Below, piece after piece: positions 1 to 13,940 of a stretch of DNA of 64,000 nucleotides. Each line of letters begins with the position of its first letter. The stretch's first letter is position 1. Origin of the DNA: Metopolophium dirhodum (lineage: Eukaryota; Arthropoda; Insecta; Hemiptera; Aphididae); contig NC_083568.1 in NCBI RefSeq assembly GCF_019925205.1, positions 22,442,393 through 22,506,392 of the forward strand. Direction: 5' to 3'. A model generated the notes under the pieces. The model worked only from the letters and a program-made list of their open reading frames with translations. It made no database searches and was not told where the DNA came from. The translations under genes were made by a program, and so were the position numbers.

Positions 1-150
1 TTTTCGTACTGAATTTTCAAATCTTAGATACAAAAACAATAATTTTTATGAATTCCTATCACAAAATTTTAAGAGAATTTTCGTGATCTTGATGAATATT
101 GTCAAAATTCTACCCTTTCTGACGCTCATAAAAAAATGTTTGTGAATTTA
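1..150 (+). repeat. Edge fragment of the GATTCTGAGCGAA repeat family
   Basis: Contains blocks such as TCAAATCTTAGAT, TTTTTATGAATTC and TTTTCGTGAT followed by a TTGTCAAAAT block. The same order is seen in the better copy at 33284-34757, near 34100-34190. The copy runs off the left end and is diverged. Confidence 0.5.
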
Positions 151-3100
151 CACTTTACGCTTAACTTTTCATTCAATTATACTTTATGACGAAGTAGGAT
201 GGATGCCATGTATATTGTACACTGTACAGTTGGCATAACACGCATGGGTTTATTATAGTGGAAAATTTGAAAAACACAGCTGGGTTGAATATCCTTAAAA
301 ATGTTGTATTTAAATAGATGAAATGTCCTTAAAATTTTATTTTTTTTTTTTATTTTCAGGAGAAAATATACAATCAATATCATGGAAATAATGAGTATAA
401 TATGTATGGGTTTAGAAAAAAAATAGAACATGAGTTTCAATTTGATTTCGTCTAGTGTATTTTTTTTTTTTTAATGTAATAAATCTCTGCACAAGGCATT
501 AAAATATTTAAACTCAAAAAGAAATGGGAAAAAATTATTGCTTAGTAAAATAATATTTTTTTTCCTTCTTCCTTATATGTAGGTGATATACTGATATTAA
601 ATTTTACAAGTGGTACCTTTGGTGTCTCTTTGGATTCTGGTCCATTTCTAAATAAAACGTATAAAATATAAATAAGAGCCAGTTTCAAAATAACGAATAA
701 TACAACAATGAAAAGACACTTTGACAGTTTTTGGTTCCACCTCACTTTTCGTTTTTTTATCAATGATCTGAAACACGATACAATTATAAATTTATCCAAA
801 CATAAATCATTACTGCATTTAAATTTAATTAAATATTTAGTTATTTGTAATAAGTATGAATATTAATTTATTATAGTAGGTACTTTACTTACTGTGTTTC
901 ACAATTTTCAGACAATAAACCCATATTGTATATTTGTATTATATTTGAACTTTAAAGTCTGAAGGTATTAGCAGTTGAGTTAAATATTTATCTAGCAAAA
1001 TTATTGTTAACTGATTTATCCGGATGCATGTTGTTCGATAAAATAAATTCGAAGAAATTTAATTTTCACCGAGAAACGATAATAACAAATTATAAAAAGT
1101 AAAATTATTAAATGTCTAGTCTTATTTATATACCATTCGTAGTTGTCGACATATACAGTCCTTAGTATAGTATGGTTCAGATGAGACTGATAAAATATGT
1201 GTATAAAATATGCTTTGATCTGTCCATTGGTATATAAATTAATATATAAAATCTCAATAGTTGGGTAATATGTTGTTTTGTATTTTTAATAAAGTGGAAT
1301 TTTATTTTATTCAGTCGTTTTTATATCCATTAACAGACTAGGTAATGACATAACTTAATATAATATTTCAATAATTGTCCTTGCTTAGTGTTGGTAAGAA
1401 TAGATATTATACACTTTTTTGAACCACTGATAAACGGAATAAACTGATTTATTAGAAAAACGAACTGTCACATAACATTAGGTAGAAACGTTTATAAAAC
1501 TATTAAACTTAAAAAAATGTTTGTTCTCTATTTAAAATTCATAGACTGGATGCATGCTGACTACATGCAGATGATATTGGTTTTAATGCAATAGGATTAA
1601 AATTTAAACCTGCGTAGTGCGTAGGTACTACAAGTTACTTCAGAATAGACAGGAATAGTTTGAACGGCCAACCGGTTTCTCAGCTAATGACCAGTATCAC
1701 GTTAGACTGCTCACCGCCCTTCCATCCGGAATAAAGACAGGTTTTTTTGGCTCATCGCCTAATCTCACCATAGTTTTTTAAATATCAAGGTAGATACACT
1801 ATTTGACGGAATGTTCGAATCATTATTATAATAAATGCTTACTGTAGACAGAATTGGAAACAGAATATGGCTTTCAAAATAGGTTAAGCGCGATCAAGTG
1901 ACTTGATTTAGGTCTGTTAGTAAGTATGGAAAAAAACTCAGGAACTCTATGTGCTGTTCAAAGTTGACAAACCAACATTCAATAAGTCATCGTAATAGAC
2001 GTATTAAATTTGAATAATTCAGTGATGAATAATTGCATACTAAAAATAATTTTAGCAAAGTCTGTCTGCCTGTCAGTCTATATAATATTACTAATAATAA
2101 TTTACGATATATTTATAGGTATCGCTATTAGGAATAGAAATGTATAGGACTAGGAATTTGTAGCATTTAAATTTTTTTTCATAGCACTTCAGGACAGCTC
2201 ATAAAATACAAAATCCAATAATTCATGCATCACAGAGGCAATTTTTTTTGCATTGTTTTGCATTTTTTTATGATATTCGTGAATAATTGCATTTTTAGTA
2301 CAATAACAACGCCTTAAGGGCTTAAGTACAGTACAGATTCAGATAATGCATTTAGTAACTGTTTATTTATTGGTCAGGCTACACACAGTAGTGTATACTA
2401 TATACACACTTAAAATAAACCATTATTACATAGCTCACAAGTTTTTACAAATGCAATTCTAGCTGAACTACGAGAAAGTAATTAAAATACTTTGTCAAAG
2501 TACTTTTTACGAAAACAGGTATTTAAAATACAAATTTCAGTTGGTAAAAATCCTACTTGAAAATTTTACACTAGGTTCCTCATAAATTGTTATAATAATA
2601 GTTCGAAAATATTAAAGATACTTGGGCACAATTTTTTATAAGCATTTGAAGAGCAAATTTACGTTAAAATAACAAACATATATAAATTATTTTGTAGTTA
2701 AAAGTTTATAAAATGTTCAATTTTCATACCTAAGCCAAGAAATGTAATACAAGGTTTAAGGTTACTCGTTAGTAGTTCGTATTGGAACCAAAAAACTAAA
2801 AAATATATAAACATTTTTTTTTTATGAATATATTATATTCTAAGTTTTTCGACTAAACTAAACATTTAAACAAAAAGTAACAATTTTGTTTATTTTCTTA
2901 TAATTTAAAAATATTCGTGGGTACTTGAAACTTTTAAAGTACCTATATTATTATATTTTATACACACAAATACACAATGACATTTTAAAATAAAAGGTTT
3001 TGGAAAAAGTTAATTTAACCTTATACTAAAAAAAATTACTTTAATACCAATATTACTATAAAGTATACTCAATTAATTTATACATTGTCACAATTCAATA

Positions 3101-3639
3101 AGAAATACACGTCAAGTACGTTTTTCATGAAATAATCATTAATTTCCTGGTATAGTTTTAATTTGTATTGTAATCATTTATGGTAAAATTGCAATTTGTA
3201 TAATACAATATTATATACTTAAATATAATATACAATGACGGCTTGACGTTTAACGTGGTCTTTAATTGTTTTGTGGATTCCAGAACCATTTATGATAATT
3301 TGTGGAATACTTTTACTTTCATATACATATATTTTTCCCCTTTAGCGAGAGGCCCAAAATTCGGCTGGCACTGATAATATAATATGAGATACTACATTTT
3401 AAGATGGGGATTTCTGTAAACACAGGCACCTGTCACATTCTTCAAGACCTGGAGCCTTGGTCATATTTATAATTATAGAAACATAATTTTTGACGAGCCT
3501 GAGTGTGTGCAATAAGGTTTGTGGATCATTATATATTTTTTAGATCATGTATTGAACAAATCTAAAAATACAATGTTGGTTTAACCAAATTTATTATATT
3601 TACATATTTTAATCAATGGATTTGCAACTATAAAAATTA
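151..3639. other. AT-rich intergenic stretch, no convincing gene
   Basis: Apart from the possible membrane-anchor exon at 615-766, nothing coding is recognised. About 2440-2790 is a diverged copy of the GATTCTGAGCGAA repeat interior (ATAAGCATTTGAAGAGCAAA and TTTTGTAGTTAAAAGTTTAT blocks). The rest is low-complexity A/T sequence. Confidence 0.5.
615..766 (-). CDS. Possible exon encoding a type II membrane anchor (unrecognised)
   Basis: A minus-strand open stretch starts after a good acceptor (CGTGTTTCAG, about 767-776). It encodes a basic segment (SLIKKRKVRWNQKLSK), a hydrophobic stretch of about 22 residues (CLFIVVLFVILKLALIYILY), then a polar stem (RNGPESKETPK). A donor-like GTAC follows. 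No in-frame ATG lies directly upstream, so this would be an internal or first-coding exon of a gene continuing off the left edge. Basic-TM-stem order is typical of Golgi type II enzymes, but no catalytic domain is visible in the window. Chance is a real alternative. Confidence 0.22.
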
Positions 3640-3863
3640 ACAAATATTTAGTAGTAGAGATACTTTATGCATATTAATATTTTTAAACTCCAAGACAGAG
3701 CGCATCAATTCAAAATACAGAACTTTTATAAACGTATAACTTGTATCGGCACAGTTATTGCGCTTAATGAAACCTAAGTTTCCAAAAGCTTTCGATTTTA
3801 GTCAGGCGATAAAGTTATACCGAGATCTCTCACTTCATTCACAACATCGAATACGAGTAAAGC
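3640..3863 (-). pseudogene. Decayed LINE reverse-transcriptase fragment
   Basis: Read on the minus strand, the first part gives VNEVRDLGITLSPD. A frameshift and stop follow, then KAFGNLGFIKRNNCAD and LYFELMRSVLEF. These are the conserved blocks at the end of non-LTR reverse transcriptases (VxDLGI, then KAxxxLGFIxRN, then LYxxLVRSxLEY). The reading frame is broken and the flanks are not recognisable, so this is an old remnant. Confidence 0.6.
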
Positions 3864-6095
3864 AACTTAGATAATATAAGTACTAGTGTTAACTAATATA
3901 ATATATAAATATGATCTAATATTAGCTACTAACTTAGCCATTGATACGAACGTGTACAATGTGTTGCCTATACAGGTCCCAAAATGCCACCGAACACAAT
4001 AATTATTGTACAAAACAATAGAAAATAGGTAACAAATTAATACCACGTGGATAACGTTGTACACTTGTACGATTCGTAATATTATATAATAAATAATAAA
4101 ATAAAATATAAATATGTATTTTATATTTTCCGAAACACCGAGAAACTGGTTATATAAACACTGTTTAATTATTTATATCTTATAATAATTTAAAAAGAAA
4201 TTCATACACAATGTAGGTACCAACTTTAACTTCCATGTTATCAAAGTGGAACAAATAATTTATAAATTGTAATCACTAAATAAGAAGTTGATTCACTCTT
4301 AGAAATTCTTTGTTCAATTACATTTTTGAAATGTTGAAATGCCTACGTAGCGTTGCGGTAGTATTTAGCAGTAATTGAATTTTATTATAGATTTGGCACC
4401 TTATTAAGTACTATTATAAAGTAACTAGTAATTATAAAATAGTTTGATGATTGTTATCTTTTGAAAATATATATTTAGCAATAATTATTACATACTATAA
4501 ACTGTTATGTGAGTTTTCCAGTTACTGCCTCAAATTCTCAGGTATTAAAATACAAACTTGAGTAGGTAAAAAAAATTTAAATACTTTACAAGACTAGCTA
4601 ATGTGAATCGTTTATTAAACAAAAACTATATTTTTTTTATAATAAAATAAACGTAATTTTACTACTATTTAGTATTCATCACAATTTTCCTACAAATATT
4701 CCATTAATTCTTTTCTGCTAAATCGTATTTATTGGGAACTATGTAGTATCGTCATCCAATCTCGACGAACACCTTTACTTACTTACTTAAGTGTCTCAAC
4801 TCTCAGCCATGTATAATAGCAAATTAAATACATAGTTAATGGAAGACAACTCACAGATGAATCAAACATGATAATATAGTAAATAAAATAAAAACAACAA
4901 GTTAACATGTAAATGTGGATAACAATAATTGTGCAATAGACAAACGTAAATGTTAAAAAGTAGAAAATCGAAACACTTTTACTGCCTCAGTAGGTGATGA
5001 GTGATGACAAATATAAAAATAAACACATCACTCAGAATCTAAAGTTGGGGGAAGACTGTATTTATACGCAAAATCAGTATTATTAATTATTATTGTCTTA
5101 TGCAGTTCATACATAAACGCAAGTACATGATATTTAAACCAAAATAATGTTTAAATTGTAATTTTCTATTCATACTTTTAATATTTTTTTGAGCTTTTAA
5201 TAGATATTTGACATTTTATAGTTTTTTTAATCTTGGTTATTATAGAATCAACTTGATACATGGTATTTACTAAATAAAAATAAATAACATACAGAAAATA
5301 AATTAATTCCAATCGATTGAAATGATTGAATGTATTTGTGAAAAAAATAAGAGCTATAGATTATAAAGAGATTTTTAGAACTTTAAGTACTTTTAATGCT
5401 ATTTAAAATGTGTTTTAGTAAAAACATACCTTATAAATTTCATCAATATTTTGTCCAATTCAAAATCCAAAATCAAATGAGTAGGTAATGCAATATATTT
5501 CTCAAGTATTAAAATTCACATTAACTTAACAATAATGTAAGTAATTTTTTAAAAGACATAATGGCATAAATAAAAAATAGGATTAAAAAGAATTTTAAAA
5601 AAAATTCGATATCCATGTATTTTAATATCACAAATACACTATTATTTACAAAAGTTCATTTTTTTTTAAAATAATAATTTCAAATTTGTAAGGGTGAACA
5701 TTCATAATAATAAATAAAAAAAATTGTAGATATACCTACATATAATGCTTAAAATACTTAAATATTCTTATAATATATAATATATATAATATATAGGTAC
5801 CTCCGACAAACATTTCAAGCTCAGTGCTCACTGTCATAGGGGAGAATCAAAACTACATTTTGTTGACAACTTTTTAAATTATCGATAAAGTTAAAAGAAC
5901 AAATAACTAACCATTAGATATTTTACACGGAGGACAAGTAGTAACTACATATATTTATTCCCATAATAACTACATAATAGATAACATGCTGATTATCACC
6001 ATAATAATGATATGAAAATAAATTAAACTAGGTACTAATTTTAACACACTAACCACAATTTAATTAACGAAAAATATCAAGTGTAACCAGCATTG
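3864..6095. other. AT-rich intergenic stretch downstream of beta-galactosidase
   Basis: No gene seen. 4970-5045 is a small remnant of the GATTCTGAGCGAA repeat (CACTTTTACTG, GGTGATGA, CACATCACTCAGAATCTAAA). The probable polyadenylation signal of the beta-galactosidase lies at 5954-5959 on the minus strand. Confidence 0.5.
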
Positions 6096-9000
6096 TTAAT
6101 GATTGGTTTGCAAGACATTGATAGGACCAAAAAGAATAGGTTTATCAGTTAACGATATTGACAAGTTCTCAGGAACTCCTTCAAGTTCCAACATGACGAT
6201 GGTATTTAATCCCGGTTGTGGAATTAGAAATGTAGCTGGAACATAAAGAGTTATTTGTGGTCCAGCTGATGGCCAATATCGCCCTATATTTATTCCATTC
6301 ACAAAAGCAACGCCCTTTTAATAACAAAATAATAAAATTAATTATGCAATAAATATTAAATTTATTTTATTGATTTTAGTCAAATAATAATTTTTTTTGA
6401 AAAACCAACCTTTTTCCAACCGGTAACATCCAAATAAGTATCCAAAGGTTTTGTTAAACCATCGGGTAATTTAAATTGGGTTTTATAAAATGCTGGTAAT
6501 ACAGCGTCTTTTTGTGGTTCAATCGTCGAAAACCAAGACGTTTCATTTAAAGGGTACGCTATCATCTTCCACGGTCCCAATACATGACTACCCAATAATA
6601 CCGGTTCAAAAATACCCTGTACAAAGTATAATTTAGATAGTAATGACATTATGACAAACCGATAAATTAGGTACAACGTAACCAGTACTAACCTTACGGT
6701 CTTCCAAAAAGCTTCCGAAGTTTATTCTTCCTTGATTTTCAATTAAAATGCTTAGCTTTTGAACAGTACTATTTATATTTAAGCTAATAGGTATATTTTC
6801 GTATTGACGCGGTATAATTTTCACTTGTATCTAAAAAAAAAAAAATGTTTAGTACCTACCTAATTATGGAAACGATATATTATATCGATATTTTCTAAGA
6901 ATAAATTGATATATAATATTTAAGGCACTCATAAAAATAAATAAGCTAACTAAAAGTCTCTGTCAAGACTCGTGGGAGAAGACTTCAAACACAAATAAAC
7001 TAAAAGAAATTAAAACATCAATCGACCCATGGAAAACTCCTTCACCCTCATCCAGGCACGAAGAAATTGTTACCACAAGAACTCGGATTGGACACTCCCG
7101 TCTAACACACTTGCACCTCATAACAAAAGAAGACGGCCCGACCTGTGAACTCTGTGACAAAGCGCTGACAATCAAACATATCACACTTGAATGCCCCAAG
7201 TTCATCAACTCCATTTCTCGGAAACCCATCAACAATGCAACAGGCACTTGGCGAAGAGAACACCAAAAATATATACAACTTTTTCAAAAACATAGGCTTA
7301 GCATAACTAATTTAGAAAAGTTATTAATAATTAAATAATTAAATGTACATATATCCTACAAACTCCCTCTATTGTTAAACATAATGTATCCCCATAGTTG
7401 TAAGACCAATACCCAATTAATAATATTTTGTAATTTTTACAGGCTAATAACCTCAGGAGTTGAAGCCTTATTTAAATAAAATAAAAAAAAAAAAATATTT
7501 AAGGATGTACTGATATTTGATATATTCTGAAAAAAATATTGTTATTTTGATGTCAATATTTGCTCTTCAATAATATCGAAGTGCTGATATTTACAAAAAC
7601 AAAAATTCCAAAATCAGAAGAGTATTGAAATCCTATATTATTAACAACCATACCGATTATACATAACCATCGGTAGTGGAGTTTACTAACGCTTCAACAG
7701 TTCAACAACTTATCTGTTGTTTGAAAAAGTAATATCGATATTATTTGTAACAATATATCGTCATTCGACACATCGATATTAAGGTTTTCAATGTATCAGT
7801 CCTCAGGAAAATTTTTCTGCCCTAGGTATATTATAAAATTATTAAGTATCATACATAGCGCATACCTGGTCCAAAAATATGGTTGCTTGATCTCTGATTG
7901 TACTAATAGTAAGGTTTACAGGAGCTGTGTCGTCTTTTTGATCGTCAGTCAAAATAGTTTCGTACATTACAAATCCCGAGTTCAAACCCATGATTTCGAA
8001 CCCAAGAGGAACATCGCTTTCTACCGGTTTTATCCGTTGCGTGACTTTTTCAAAAAGACTAACCAATGGCTGCATTGTGAATGTTCCATAATCACCTTTC
8101 GGTATTGCAACAGGTGATATTTCATTTGACACTATAAAATTCTTCAACATTGAATCAATTAACAAAATGAATATATTATGTATATCAAGTCTATCTATAT
8201 TATGAAAACTTACAGTTTCTTCGAGTAATTTCTTAATTTTAAAGTACTTTTCGGTTGGATCTCCTGCTTCGTCCAGCGGAGAATTGTAATCATATGAGGT
8301 TAATTGAGGCAAATAACCTGGATTTTTTAAGCTATCGTATTTGTTGGCACCAGAAGTAAACCCAAAATTTGTACCTCCGTGGAACATATAGAAATTGATC
8401 GATGCATTCAAGGCTAGCATGTCTTTCATAGTTTCCACAACTTCGTAACTACTGATGATAGGCGATGGTTCACGCCAATGCGATAACCAACCAGCATAAA
8501 ACTCGGAGTTCACTAGTGGCCCTCTCTTTTGTGTTGCTCTCATATATTTAAAACATTGGGAAACTGAAACCCGAAATGAAAGAAAAATTATGAAAAAAAT
8601 TAATATTGATGTCCATACGTGATACGTGTATGTAGCGTATACCATATGATACTTACCATCTTTAACCGAGGCGCCGAAATCAACAGTTGCGTAGACGTCA
8701 GGTATAGCACCACATGTAAAATAATTATATCCACATCCATCAGTTGTGTACAGTAAAGCTTTATATCCAACGTAACTTTTATACAAATCTCGTAACCACA
8801 ACATATACTCTTGGTCGCAGGCATTGTAGCTACCATATTCATTCTCCACCTAAACGCAGAAAATTGAAATTAATTTTCGATAAATGTGGCGTGCGATTAT
8901 ATAGGTATTATAATTGACTATACCTGAACCATAATTATGTTTCCACCATTCCCATACAAAAAGCGGTCAATTTTGGGCATAAGAACATCAAACCATTTGG

Positions 9001-12000
9001 TAATGTAATGTTTATAACCTAAGATTGAATAAAAAAATTATATTAGTGCAGTTTTTTGTATGGTTGATATTTTCATAAATCATTGATTTATTTATGCCTT
9101 ATGGAAACTAGACTATACAAATAATAAATAAAGGGTTGATCGTAACAATAGAAACCCCTAATGCGTACTTGGATCATTAGTTCTCAGACGTTTTTTAGGC
9201 ACCACGTTCAATAACCAAAATGGAAATCCGCCCTAAAACACAATAAACAATAATTTTAATTCGGTTTCTAATTCATTTTCATAAATATTTACTCACAAAA
9301 TCTCTTTCGGCGCAAATATATGGTCCTGGTCTAAGCAACAAATACATGCCCTCATCTTTAACTAACTGCAAAAAATACTCTAAATCGGCTATATCATCAA
9401 AGTTGTATACGCCTGGATATGGTTCATGTAAACTCCATTCAACATAACTACAATAAGTACAATATTTTTTTATTATTTACTTGACAATCATTACGACTCA
9501 ATAACGTAATAATTATAGCATTAAAGCATATTTTGATATTATATGTTTAAGGATTTCTAATTATCCAGTTTGTTTTTAATTTATATTTTTGTTTTTAGAA
9601 TACAAAGATTAGCTTAATACAACGAATTTGATGATGTTATATTATTAGATACATATTCTTATAGATAGACAATCTACAATGTAGTATGTAAGACGTAAGT
9701 ACATAGTTCTTTTAATAAAAATTATTTATTTTACCTGCATAAAATATTTATATAGTAACACTATTTAAAAATATAAAACGAAAGTAGGTATAGTATTGAT
9801 TTTTTTCAACAAAATCTATTTAAAAAGAAGTAGGCAAATGGGTAACGCTTTGCTGTACATTAGATGTCTAGAAAAGTCACTGTAATGGAAGTGTTAAATT
9901 TGAATTCAATTATATAAAATCATTCAATCACGAATCTGAGCGAAGATGGGTTTGTCAGTCTATAATTTATATTAATAATTATATTTTATGATATTATTGT
10001 GGTTAAAGTAATTTATTTAACTTCTAGGCATTAGTACTACAAAAAGCTAAATCAATTTTTGCCAAAAAAATTTCATTTGAAAATTTAATTGTGTGTTTAA
10101 AATAAAATGACATACTTTAAAAATTTCCAGGATAATATTTTAAATTACAACAAAATAACTAAAATCGTTATTCTTCGTTTAAATCTTTAATTTCATTCAA
10201 ATTTTAACTTAAAATGCTTATATAAAAAAAATGTATTTATATATTTTTTTAGATTTTTTGGTTACAGTAGATATTAACTATTTATGAAAATTCTTGTTTT
10301 AAATTTTCAATCCTTAGCTATAAAAATTGAACATTTTATAAATTTTAAACTACAAAATAATTTGAAAATTTTCAAGATTTCGATGAATTTTGTCAAAATT
10401 TAAACTTTAAATATTTATTAAAGAAAAACGTGCGATTGAATCCCTAACGTTCTCAACTAATATTAAAACAACTTATGAAGAATCTTGTATAGAATTTTCA
10501 AGCAATTTGGCCCAACAGATAAATTTTATTGTCATTTATAGAAGAAAAAAAACTAAAAAACTTTCAATTTCAAAATGTTCTCTACGAATAGCTCAAAACG
10601 AGTCAACATTTTTATATAAATTGTATCAAGTATAGAAAATTATAGAATAAACATTTCGTGACAATTGCAAATACCTACGATTTGTTGTTTATAAATTACA
10701 ATATAATATATTTACTTACGTTGATATGGCATTTAAACCAGCTGCTTTCATTTTCTGAATTCTGTCCCTCCAATAAGGTTTAGGAACTCTAAAATAGTGT
10801 AACGAACCGGAGACATATCGAAAAACTTGACCATCTTTTAGGAACTCATTTCGTTCGTAATCAACAGTAAAAGTAGGCTTGCTTGTCTATAAGTAAAAAA
10901 AAAATGGTTATACACACATAATTTTTTCATCAAAGGTAAAACTCTATAAAACCAATTTTTAAGAATATTTTTTTTTATTTTACAAATAAAAATCCGAAAA
11001 GCAGTACAATAATAGTAATGTGTTATATTAATTTTAATAAATTACAATTTGGATTTTTGATCTCAAAACTATTTCACGTGAATTCATATTGTTCTGAATC
11101 GCTTAAATCGTGTGCTAAGGTTATTGTAATTTTTTCATACGTTCATTTTTACATAATATACACACCATTTCTTGTATGACAGTGCAATTTGTATGAATTG
11201 AATAATTTAAAGTTCTATTCTTCTAAAATTTAGGCTATAATGGTAGAATATACTATAAGTACCTATTTCAAAATAAAAAATGTACTAACCTATTTTTTTT
11301 TTGGTACAAGTGAATATAATACCTTGTCATATGAAAATACATACCTTAGCTTACCTAATTATAAGCTATACAGTTAAAAAGCTAAGCACTCTAATAGAAA
11401 ATCAACGAAGAATCAACTACAAATGCTTTATTGGAGACAGAAAGGTTAGTTGGTTAGGTTGTATAGTTCACCGCATTTATATATATATATATATATAATA
11501 TCTAACCTTATTAGTTATTACTGTAACACAAAATGGGGGATATGTGAAGTTTGCGACAGTGCAAAAAAGTTTTTAAATGATGAGTAATTTTAAGAAAAAA
11601 AAATCTATACACAGGTATTTAGGTGTAACATATTAGGCTTAAGCCTTAAAGTTATTATTTTCACAAAAATTGTACTGTACCTAACTAATAAAAAAGTTTT
11701 CAGAAAATTGTACAAGTACCTACCTACATTTTTTGCAGGACTGTCAATAAAAATGTTTCCAAAAGCAAAATATAACAATTTTTCTGTTAAATATATATTA
11801 CATGTAGATATCCAAAAAGTAAATAATGATATAAACTTCAAATTTTAAATTAAATAAACACTAATTTTAGTATAAAATATTTATTGATACAATTATTCTT
11901 ACTAATTAATACATGGTTGTATTTTATACATTTGCACGTACCTACAATAGACAGGTAGGTACATTCAAATTTAAAATTAAAAGTAACCGACTCTGTTGTG

Positions 12001-13940
12001 TAGTAGGAGTCAAGTGTACCTCGTCATTGAGTAGCCACTGAAATAGATGTGTTAAATTTAAATTCAATGATTCATGACCAAGGTTACCAAACAAGAGGTT
12101 TAAATCCAAGTTCGAGGGAAAACTTGAAAATTCTCAATACTTTTTAAAATAATATTATATACCTATACCTAGATATTATGTAAATATACCTCACGAGTTG
12201 GTTACCTGCTCTCTGTGGATATGCGAAACTATTAATTTTTTAACTCTAATTTAAACAAATAAATCATTCAATAATACAATTTACATAATATTGAGTGTGT
12301 ATAAATTCCTATTGAACATATTAAACATTATTACTTCTATTAGCTCAATAATTCTACTTATTGAATGTTATATATTTATAATATTAGTATTCATGTAAAT
12401 ATTTATACGTAAGATGATTTCAATATAAAACAAGTCGTTACGTGTCAGTGAATATTTAAGAATTCAAAATATTATATTGTTCTTGATAATTTTTACATAC
12501 ACAATTTACTAACAATAGATTCGAAGTTTCACGATTATATTTTTTTGTTCCGAAATAAATTGATTTTCACATCGTACATGTGTGCATTTTTTCTTAAAAC
12601 TTTCTTGCAAAATAAGACTGATAATTTTATGGCGCGACTCGGAACAATACCTACATATACCTAGGTTTTCTTAAATGTTAAATAACAATCCCTCTTTTAT
12701 TCGGCCATGAAGTGTGTTTTTTTTAAAATTCAATTCAAGTTTATGTATTGATTTTAACTATAGGACGTAACTCTCGAAACACTTTTCCATACATTAGACC
12801 TTAATAATATGCCCTATCGTATGAGTATAAATTACACATAGTAAATAATAATATATAATGTTATAATATAGAAATACGTTATATAACAAAAAGTAGTATA
12901 TGTAACAACAATAAAATAAATATGCCTGGTTAGAATGATTTTTCTTCATAGTTTAACTACTGGCTACAATAATTATTACACATAATTTTTCTAATATATT
13001 GAAAGATTATATTACTTAATGTTTACTGATCATTATGTGACAAAGTAAATACCTGAACACGTTATAGTATATAGTTAGTTATGGGGGATATATTTTTATT
13101 TAGGTATCTATATTAAAAATTGTCATAAATTTAAAACTTGTTTTGGTTGAGAACGTTTTAAATTTACCAACAAGTCGTAAATTATTTTATCGTGAAAACT
13201 TTACAAGCGTAGATGAATCTAAAACGTACAAAAAATATACACATTAAACATAAATGTATATTATAATATTAGGTTTGTTTCAATTTTTATTTGATATCTG
13301 AGCACGAGTTAACCACATAATTTAATAAAATATTTATAATATTATACTTTATAGATGATCTCAATTTATAAGCATGTCATAATCTTGTATAATAATCTGT
13401 ACTAATTATGTCAGTATATAATATACTTAAAGTTAAAAATCTTAAATATTCTGTAGAAATGTGAAAATCCTAAGTTACACGCACGGACGTAGTACAACAC
13501 TAAATTTCATGTTATTCCACTATAGTGTATACGATATTATTGTATATAAAAGGAATGAAAAGTAATGAACTAAATCTGTTCGGTTAACACGCAAACAAAA
13601 AAATGTTCAACGCGAGGTAAAAAAATCGTCTACCCTGAACCACGAATATACCTATTTAATGCTGCTCAGTGTTGGGTAGCAACGTGACAATTATTAACAG
13701 TATTATTTTTTTTCCTTTTTTCACTAATTATTATCGACGTCGCTGATTTTTAAGAATTTATAACTTATAGGTACTTCACTCTGTCGATATAGATATATTA
13801 TTATGTATAATATTAATTATTCTAACAGACGTGTCGTCGTATATACTCACCTCGATCGTTAATCCCGTCGTGATCCCGGTGACGACCGTGCAGTACAGGA
13901 AGACGGCGGCGGCGGCGACCGTCAAACTCGTCGTTGCCAT
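6096..13940 (-). CDS. GH35 beta-galactosidase (GLB1-like), secreted or lysosomal
   Basis: Hydrolyses terminal beta-galactosides from glycans. It would enter the secretory pathway and act in lysosomes, gut or saliva. Exons in transcript order: 13851-13940, 10720-10886, 9297-9447, 9169-9232, 8924-9018, 8657-8849, 8214-8563, 7866-8141, 6693-6830, 6410-6616, 6096-6314. They sum to 1950 bp (649 aa plus stop), with GT-AG junctions and matching phases throughout. Exon 1 (30 aa) is a hydrophobic signal peptide. The GH35 barrel follows: FRYVSGSLHYFRVP, then RPGPYICAER. VENEYGSY carries the acid/base Glu and NSEFYAGW the nucleophile Glu. Then come YMFHGGTNFGF and SYDYNSPLDEAGD. C-terminal beta domains end in NGINIGRYWPSAGPQ. 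Length is close to human GLB1 (about 677 aa). The least certain junction is the exon 8 acceptor (TTGAAG at 8142-8147). An AATAAA on the minus strand at 5954-5959 could end the mRNA. Aphids carry several GH35 paralogues, so orthology to one GLB1 is not claimed. Confidence 0.93.
6926..7493 (+). mobile_element. 5'-truncated LINE 3' end (RNase H-type tail) with target duplication
   Basis: An insertion in the intron between beta-galactosidase exons 8 and 9. It is flanked by an 11-bp direct repeat AATATTTAAGG (6915-6925 and 7494-7504). A frame running to the stop near 7336 reads TRTRIGHSRLTHLHL and then a Cys-His cluster, CELCDKALTIKHITLECPKF. That is the familiar C-terminal end of R1/I-type LINE polyproteins. 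It closes with a short AAATAAAAT plus poly(A) tail. Truncated 5' end, target duplication and A-tail together indicate target-primed reverse transcription. Confidence 0.8.
9828..10719 (+). repeat. Diverged copy of the GATTCTGAGCGAA repeat in beta-galactosidase intron 2
   Basis: It follows the start order of the family: GGGTAACGCTTTGCTGTAC, GTCACTGTAATGGAAGTG, AATTTGAATTCAAT, ATCTGAGCGAAGATGG and GATATTATTGTG, then the AT-rich interior. It is more mutated than the copies at 33 and 58 kb, so the insertion is old. It fills most of the intron between exons 3 and 2. Confidence 0.7.
11304..11444 (+). pseudogene. Reversed pseudo-exon of a beta-galactosidase paralogue in intron 1
   Basis: This sits on the plus strand inside intron 1 of the minus-strand beta-galactosidase gene. 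It matches exon 9 of that gene (6693-6830) almost end to end: VQVNIIP against IQVKIIP at the start, then TVKKLSTLIENQRRIN against TVQKLSILIENQGRIN, then IGDRK against LEDRK. The pyrimidine tract before the exon (now ending TTGG instead of TTAG) and the donor GTTAGT are also kept, so this is a genomic copy and not a retrocopy. The middle third is out of frame relative to the parent and returns to frame later, and the acceptor AG is lost. It is best read as the last remnant of an inverted, degenerated GH35 paralogue. Confidence 0.72.
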
